A stretch of DNA of 9,480 nt, taken from Anaerolineae bacterium. Its GTDB lineage: Bacteria > Chloroflexota > Anaerolineae > JADYZS01. Where the stretch lies: the NCBI GenBank assembly GCA_020853075.1, contig JADYZS010000372.1, positions 1 to 9,480 on the forward strand, read 5' to 3'. Shown piece by piece: positions 6,268 to 9,480 of the stretch (position 1 is the stretch's first letter; every line of letters begins with the position of its first letter). Both the position numbers and the translations under genes were made by a program. The notes below the pieces were generated by a model. It had not been told where the DNA came from. It made no database searches and was given only the letters and a program-made list of their open reading frames with translations.

Positions 6268-8364
6268 TCATTTTCCGAGGCCGCCAGTCTCCCGCTGCCA
6301 CAGGAAGTCCGCAACTCGCGCGATGCCCTCTTTCAGATGTCTGCGATAGGTGCTGAAAGGCAAATCCAACAATTCGGCGGCCTGTTCCTGGGTAGGTGCA
6401 GGATGAAGATAGGTATGATAGAGAGCGCGGTAGAGCTTGGCCTCGCGTGGAGAAGACTGCAACGATTCGGAGGCTTCCCGCACGAGAGCCTGCAAGGCGG
6501 CAATCCGTTCCGAGTTGCCTCCCCTGGCCCTTGTCTGCTCCACCACCAGCCGTGACCGGAGCAAAGGGTTGCTGCGCAGCGCATCCGGGCGGGGATAATC
6601 GCGCAGCGCGTCGCGCGCAGCCCCGGCGAAATCCGCCTGGCTAAGAACGATCAGGGGTTCAGGCATGAGCGGGGGAGTCGCGGCTTGGGGAGCGGCAGCG
6701 ATCTCCCGTGCAGCCAGCATCGCCAGCCAGGACGCGGGGGGCATGGCCCGCCAATCGTGACCATAAACGCCGTAGCGCCATCCCCCTACCTCAAAATCGG
6801 CTTCGGGGAGCCGTGCCAGGTCGGCGTAGGCGAACATGGGTGACCAGAAATCCGGCTCCGCGCAGGGAAAGAAAGTGAAAGCGAGGCCCGGCGTAGTCAG
6901 ATAATGCCGCACGACGTTGACGAAGATCAGGCTTTGGATGGGCGAAACCGCCTGATATGTATCGGCTGCCAGCCAGAAACGGAAGAACGTCGCCAATTCG
7001 CCCGCTCGCAACGGAGCCCGCCGTTGCAAGCAACGCCACACGGCCCCTGCCGCGGGGTCAAGATCCCAATCCTTCACACCGGCCTGGTGCAGCGCGACCA
7101 TGGCCACGAATCCGACCACGCGCCCCGCCGCCTCGCGGAAGACCATCACCCCTTGTGGCTGCCGCGCAAACCAATGCGCGGCCAGGTACGCGGACTCGTC
7201 GCCCTCGTGCTGTCGCACCAATGCTAATAGACTTGGCCTGTCGGCCTCGCGCATCGCATCGGTCAGTACTGTGCCGCTCATTTGCCATTCCAGAAATGGC
7301 CGCACCATCGCGTTCTCGCGGTGCAAGAATATCAGGTCAAAGAGAACGCGCTGTTGCAACTCCTGTGAGGTTTGTTGCAGACGAGTGGTGTAATAGACGC
7401 GGGCGCGACGGTGCAGTTCGGCATACCAGTCGGGATTACGCCAGCGCAGATCAGCCACCAATGCTTCCCGCGCCAGATCGTGAGGGAACAGGCCCATCGG
7501 CCCTGACTGGACGAAAGACAACTCGCGCAGCCAGTTGAACAGTTCGTGGACGTCAGGGATAGCAAGCATCTCGGCCAGCAGGGCTTCCGTCGTCAGCCGC
7601 ACCAGGGCGCAGGACTCCAAGGCAGCGCGGTGGGCCGGGCCGGGCACCTTCTGCACGAACTGTTCCAAAAGTTTCTTAACCACGTCGGGCGCGGCTTCGG
7701 GCTGAAAGTGGAAAGCGCCGCGCTGGGCCATCACGTCGGCAACCAGAGAGAGGGCCAGTGGGTGGCCGTGGGTGAAATCTAAAACCGCCGCGTGCTCCTC
7801 CAGAGGAACCATCCGCCCAGCCAGATACTCGCGGCTTTCCTCTGGACTCAGATTGCGTAAAGGGAGCACGCGCACCAGAGCCTGCCAGCCTGGGTCGGTG
7901 TACCAGACAGTTGATGGCGGGTTCCGGCCTGCCAGGACAATCAGCGTGTTCTCAGGGAGTTGGGGTAGAAAAGTGTCACGCAACCAGGCGTCAAGAGGCG
8001 CGAGGATCTCGTAGGTGTCAACCAGAATCGCATGATGCCGGGGGTGAGATGCGAGGACATCCAGGGGAGACTGGTGGGGAGGGAGGTTCATCGCGAGCCG
8101 CAACGCGCCGATGAACGAGTCGGGCACAGGCTCAATGTTGCGCGCATCCAAATAATAGGCAGGCGTATGGGATTCCTCGCATACCGCCGCAAACTCGTTG
8201 AGAAGCGTTGTCTTGCCAACGCCGCCGGGGCCGAAGATGTGCAATACGTGGAAAGGCAAATCCGCTACTGCCAGCGTGGAGCGCAACAACGCCCGTTCGG
8301 CGGCGCGCCCCACGAACCGGCTGCGCCGTGCCACGGTCAGGCGGTTCGCGAGACGCGTTGCCAT
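6268..8364 (-). CDS. STAND-type P-loop ATPase with C-terminal HTH (putative signal-responsive regulator)
   Basis: A 698-residue multidomain protein. Residues 13-60 hold an AAA/STAND entry (RRSRFVGRAAE) and Walker A GPGGVGKTT (45-53). Walker B is ILVDTYE (113-119), followed by LIVLAGRNP (141-149) with a sensor Arg and by GHPLAL (200-205), the GxP motif typical of STAND/NB-ARC and MalT-like ATPases. Residues 215-380 are helical, with a winged-helix-like part (ELSFVQSGPMGLFPHDLAREAL). Residues about 390-545 (VMVFREAAGRVVGFVAMVAL; GGWRYGVYGHDWRAMP) look beta-rich and faintly GNAT-like. The C-terminus (658-690, TQEQAAELLDLPFSTYRRHLKEGI) is a helix-turn-helix of the sigma-region-4/LuxR-like type. 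Together these suggest an ATP-controlled DNA-binding regulator. Start: ATG 8364 with GGGAGG close upstream. It is transcribed alone, from the promoter at 8395-8423 to the terminator at 6183-6215. Confidence 0.87.
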   Translation of the reverse strand: MATRLANRLTVARRSRFVGRAAERALLRSTLAVADLPFHVLHIFGPGGVGKTTLLNEFAAVCEESHTPAYYLDARNIEPVPDSFIGALRLAMNLPPHQSPLDVLASHPRHHAILVDTYEILAPLDAWLRDTFLPQLPENTLIVLAGRNPPSTVWYTDPGWQALVRVLPLRNLSPEESREYLAGRMVPLEEHAAVLDFTHGHPLALSLVADVMAQRGAFHFQPEAAPDVVKKLLEQFVQKVPGPAHRAALESCALVRLTTEALLAEMLAIPDVHELFNWLRELSFVQSGPMGLFPHDLAREALVADLRWRNPDWYAELHRRARVYYTTRLQQTSQELQQRVLFDLIFLHRENAMVRPFLEWQMSGTVLTDAMREADRPSLLALVRQHEGDESAYLAAHWFARQPQGVMVFREAAGRVVGFVAMVALHQAGVKDWDLDPAAGAVWRCLQRRAPLRAGELATFFRFWLAADTYQAVSPIQSLIFVNVVRHYLTTPGLAFTFFPCAEPDFWSPMFAYADLARLPEADFEVGGWRYGVYGHDWRAMPPASWLAMLAAREIAAAPQAATPPLMPEPLIVLSQADFAGAARDALRDYPRPDALRSNPLLRSRLVVEQTRARGGNSERIAALQALVREASESLQSSPREAKLYRALYHTYLHPAPTQEQAAELLDLPFSTYRRHLKEGIARVADFLWQRETGGLGK

Positions 8365-8394
8365 AGCCCTCCCATAATTATCACATTTATCAAA

Positions 8395-8423
8395 ATTATA
8401 CTATAAATAGGATGCGCTGGCAA
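8395..8423 (-). promoter_or_regulatory. Promoter of the STAND ATPase gene
   Basis: On the reverse strand TTGCCA (8418-8423) and a perfect TATAAT (8395-8400) are spaced 17 bp, about 31 nt upstream of the ATG. The AT-rich 5' untranslated segment contains two direct GATAA copies before the GGGAGG ribosome binding site. A perfect inverted repeat begins 4 bp upstream of the -35 box. Confidence 0.8.
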
Positions 8424-8426
8424 TAG

Positions 8427-8452
8427 CGGTTTGACGTCCATTTGTCAAACCG
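8427..8452. promoter_or_regulatory. Perfect inverted repeat between divergent promoters (possible operator)
   Basis: CGGTTTGAC (8427-8435) and GTCAAACCG (8444-8452) are perfect 9-bp inverted arms around an 8-bp centre. The right arm overlaps the tRNA promoter -35 hexamer TTGTCA (8442-8447); the left arm ends 4 bp from the -35 of the ATPase promoter. No U-run follows on either strand, so it is not a terminator. The two-fold symmetry and position fit a dimeric regulator's site; the regulator's identity is unknown. Confidence 0.6.
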
Positions 8453-8470
8453 GTGTACCTGCGGTATAAT
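8442..8470 (+). promoter_or_regulatory. Promoter of tRNA-Pro
   Basis: TTGTCA (8442-8447), 17 bp spacer, then a perfect TATAAT (8465-8470). The tRNA 5' end is 10 nt further on, so the primary transcript would have a leader of only a few nucleotides. Confidence 0.85.
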
Positions 8471-8480
8471 AGACAGGAGA

Positions 8481-8556
<76 letters not shown>

Positions 8557-8573
8557 TTTTTCTAAAAATTGAT

Positions 8574-8601
8574 TTGACATTGGCGTGATTTATGATATAA
8601 T
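8574..8601 (+). promoter_or_regulatory. Consensus promoter for the cysO-like leader and operon
   Basis: A perfect TTGACA (8574-8579) and a perfect TATAAT (8596-8601) are separated by 16 bp, starting 13 bp after the tRNA T-run. Transcription should begin near 8608, about 360 nt before the cysO-like start codon. Such a strong constitutive-looking promoter followed by a long leader with a terminator fits control by attenuation rather than by initiation. Confidence 0.88.
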
Positions 8602-8657
8602 TCCTACATAAATCAGATTGAATTTGTGCTAGACTGGAAAAGTAGGAGAGCGTAGAG

Positions 8658-8705
8658 ATGAGATTGGCCGTCACGCTGTTCGTGTATCAGTGCATCTGTC
8701 CCTAG
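8658..8705 (+). CDS. Cys-codon leader peptide 1 (15 aa)
   Basis: A 15-codon reading frame, MRLAVTLFVYQCICP, ends in TAG at 8703-8705. A strong Shine-Dalgarno, AGGAGAG (8644-8650), lies 7 nt before the ATG, better than for many genes in the window. Two of its last four codons are cysteine (TGC 8691, TGT 8697), and they form one strand of a leader helix. It sits 50 nt after the transcription start and upstream of a terminator and a cysteine-pathway gene. It has the hallmarks of an attenuation leader peptide whose translation, rather than product, matters. It is too short for gene callers. Confidence 0.75.
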   Translation: MRLAVTLFVYQCICP

Positions 8706-8910
8706 CGGGCGCAGACAGCGCCTCGGTTAGCCGCGCGGCCCCACGATGGAGCCGCCCGTGCGCCGGGGAAGAACTGCCTGCCCCGCCCGTCGGCAGATGC
8801 GATGAGCACTCCAGCGCGCGGCATCCCTCAATTGCATAACACGTAGCGACCGTTCCATAAGTCCGCCGTTTCGTGGCATCTTAGCAAGATCGCCGCTGCA
8901 CACTTGGAGA

Positions 8911-8955
8911 CTCATCGCCGGGGGCTTTTCCCCCGCTGATGGGTCTTTTTATTTT
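8911..8955 (+). terminator. Leader terminator in front of the cysO-like gene
   Basis: GGGGG (8920-8924) and CCCCC (8930-8934) close a CTTTT loop, extended by C8919-G8935, a small internal loop and CTCATC/GATGGG (8911-8916 with 8938-8943, one G-U). TCTTTTTATTTT (8944-8955) follows. It ends only 15 nt before the start codon, so full termination would silence cysO; its place inside a 5' leader marks it as a conditional attenuator. Confidence 0.88.
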
Positions 8956-8970
8956 ACGCAAGGAGGTTGC

Positions 8971-9246
8971 ATGGCGACCGTATTCGTTCCGACACCGCTA
9001 CGCCGACTGACCGGCGGCCAATCTAAGATAGAAGTCCCAGGCGAGGACATCGCCGGCCTTATTGCTTCTTTGGAGGCCCACTATCCCGGCTTCCAGGAGC
9101 GCATGTTAGACGAGAAGGGTGAGATCAAACGGTTCATTAACATCTTCGTGAACGACACAGAGGTTCGCACGCTTCAGGGCAAAGCGACTCCTGTGCACGC
9201 GACCGACCAGGTGAGCATCATTCCGGCCATGGCCGGAGGATGGTAA
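8971..9246 (+). CDS. cysO: CysO-like MoaD/ThiS-family sulfur carrier protein
   Basis: A 91-residue ubiquitin-like protein. The blocks VPTPLRRLTGGQ (6-17), LEAHYPGFQERMLDEKG (34-50), KRFINIFVNDTEVR (53-66) and DQVSIIPAMAGG (79-90) follow the CysO pattern of mycobacteria and other bacteria closely. There the C-terminal Gly is adenylated, converted to thiocarboxylate and used by a CysM-type synthase with O-phosphoserine to make cysteine. MoaD and ThiS relatives serve molybdopterin and thiamin instead, but the TGGQ and RFxNIxVNDxxVR elements favour CysO. The protein ends G89-G90-W91: one residue beyond the diglycine, so removal by a JAMM/Mov34-type protease (Mec or HcyD-like) would be needed before activation. 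The start has AAGGAGG, 4 nt spacing. The cysteine-codon leaders on either side support a role in cysteine supply. Confidence 0.87.
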   Translation: MATVFVPTPLRRLTGGQSKIEVPGEDIAGLIASLEAHYPGFQERMLDEKGEIKRFINIFVNDTEVRTLQGKATPVHATDQVSIIPAMAGGW

Positions 9247-9247
9247 A

Positions 9248-9442
9248 GAATCCCATGACGCTATTCGGTGGGTTTGTGATGATTCGGTGCCTTTGCATCT
9301 GTACCGGCGGAGGCAGTAGCCGCCGCCGGGAGCGCGCCCTTTCATAGCTGCCGTCGCGGGCCTGTCGGCGTATGCTGCCTCCGCATACCACTGGCTAGGT
9401 TATCGTGTAGGGATCTTAAACCCAATTACCAGGAGGAATACC
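9248..9442 (+). promoter_or_regulatory. Second leader: related Cys-codon control element before the next gene
   Basis: This 195-nt gap repeats the plan of the first leader. It has ACGCTATTCGGTG (9258-9270), compare ACGCTGTTCGTG at 8673-8684; an identical TGCATCTGT (9294-9302); a strong GC hairpin right after it (9304-9310 with 9323-9329, 7 bp perfect); and CTGTCGGCGTATGC (9362-9375), compare CCGTCGGCAGATGC at 8787-8800. GCATCTG (9295-9301) can pair with CGTATGC (9369-9375) with one mismatch. Alternatively GTATGC (9370-9375) forms a perfect 6-bp hairpin with GCATAC (9383-9388), whose loop presents CCTCC (9378-9382), complementary to the GGAGG ribosome binding site at 9432-9436 of the next gene. 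No U-run terminator is seen, so control of translation is more likely here. The mechanism is inferred. Confidence 0.6.
9255..9347 (+). CDS. Cys-codon leader peptide 2 (30 aa, or 22 aa from an internal start)
   Basis: A frame starting MTLFGGFVMIRCLCICT contains three cysteine codons within five (TGC 9288, TGC 9294, TGT 9300) and ends at TAG 9345-9347 after an Arg-rich tail (SSRRRERALS). The MTLF start aligns with VTLF in leader peptide 1. The start choice is open: the ATG at 9255 is poorly placed relative to GGAGG (15 nt away, inside the end of cysO), whereas the ATG at 9279 has GGTGGG 6 nt upstream. Translation may also be coupled to termination at the cysO stop 8 nt earlier. The three Cys codons precede and abut the 9304-9329 hairpin. 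Confidence 0.6.
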   Translation: MTLFGGFVMIRCLCICTGGGSSRRRERALS

Positions 9443-9480
9443 ATGTCAGCCGATCAGTTCGCACAGATCTTTCGCCAGGA
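9443..9480 (+). CDS. Start of an unidentified gene downstream of cysO (partial)
   Basis: An ATG at 9443 follows a strong AGGAGG (9431-9436) at 6 nt spacing and opens a frame, MSADQFAQIFRQ, to the window end. Twelve residues are too few to identify it. Its position behind a Cys-codon leader suggests another sulfur or cysteine assimilation gene, which is inference. Confidence 0.72.
   Translation, partial: MSADQFAQIFRQ

Larger units (their letters stand above)
8608..8970 (+). promoter_or_regulatory. First leader: putative cysteine-responsive transcription attenuator
   Basis: This 363-nt untranslated leader holds a 15-codon peptide with Cys-Ile-Cys (8658-8705), a hairpin just after its stop (GGCGC/GCGCC, 8708-8712 with 8718-8722), and the Cys-codon segment GCATCTG (8692-8698), which pairs perfectly with CAGATGC (8794-8800). 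GCGATGAG (8799-8806) is perfectly complementary to CTCATCGC (8911-8918), the 5' arm of the terminator, and overlaps the previous helix by 2-3 nt. A further hairpin lies at 8875-8894 (ATCTT AGC AAGAT core). Proposed logic: a ribosome stalled on Cys codons hides 8692-8698, freeing 8794-8806 to act as antiterminator; with cysteine plentiful the upstream helix forms and the terminator folds. The helices are seen by eye; no energy calculation was made, and coexistence of shortened helices is possible. No T-box, SAM, TPP or cobalamin riboswitch consensus was recognised. Confidence 0.68.

Noticed and set aside
8727..8915. 62-codon reverse-strand frame within the leader
   Set aside because: No ribosome binding site or promoter on that strand, and the segment is explained by leader RNA structure on the plus strand.
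8608..8970. T-box, SAM, TPP or cobalamin riboswitch, tmRNA or RNase P RNA in the cysO leader
   Set aside because: None of the hallmark sequences (T-box AGGGTGGNACCGCG, TPP CTGAGA, B12 box, RNase P GAGGAAAGTCC, tmRNA tag and T arm) is present; the Cys-codon peptide explains the leader better.

Overview
The window looks like a GC-rich, free-living Gram-positive-like or deep-branching bacterium, most likely Chloroflexota (Anaerolineae or Caldilineae type). This is inferred from the lipoprotein with a long Pro/Thr/Ala linker, the large STAND-type ATPase with a C-terminal helix-turn-helix, the CysO-type sulfur carrier and the very consensus-like TTGaca/TATAAT promoters. No single marker gene proves the phylum.

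Layout. Positions 1-8364 are read on the minus strand. At the left edge is the start of an M16 zinc peptidase gene (1-186), separated by a G/C-skewed hairpin repeat from a two-gene unit driven by a good promoter at 2699-2727: a YbhN/UPF0104-type flippase-like membrane protein followed by UDP-glucose 6-dehydrogenase. Upstream of that lies a tightly packed six-gene run (6168 to 2775): a SnoaL/NTF2-like protein, a multi-pass membrane protein, a lipoprotein (ATGA overlap), a cupin, a DedA-family membrane protein and an unrecognised 191-aa protein. An intrinsic terminator (6190-6215) separates this run from a 698-aa STAND ATPase with a C-terminal HTH.

At 8395-8470 the ATPase promoter faces a divergent promoter for tRNA-Pro(CGG); a perfect 9-bp inverted repeat sits between them and overlaps the tRNA -35 box. 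From here everything is on the plus strand.

The most interesting part is 8574-9480. A perfect-consensus promoter just behind the tRNA drives an about 360-nt leader, a CysO/MoaD-like sulfur carrier protein, a second about 195-nt leader and the start of another gene. Each leader encodes a tiny peptide with closely spaced cysteine codons (MRLAVTLFVYQCICP, and one containing RCLCICT). The two leaders are recognisably similar: the Cys-codon DNA TGCATCTGT is identical, an ACGCTnTTCG block precedes it, a GC hairpin follows it, and a GTCGGCnnATGC block lies downstream that can pair with the Cys codons. The first leader ends in a strong intrinsic terminator directly before the cysO-like ribosome binding site, and an 8-nt segment upstream is perfectly complementary to the terminator's 5' arm. 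I interpret this as a tandem pair of cysteine-sensing ribosome-mediated attenuators controlling cysteine/sulfur-carrier biosynthesis. The second leader has no terminator and may act on translation.
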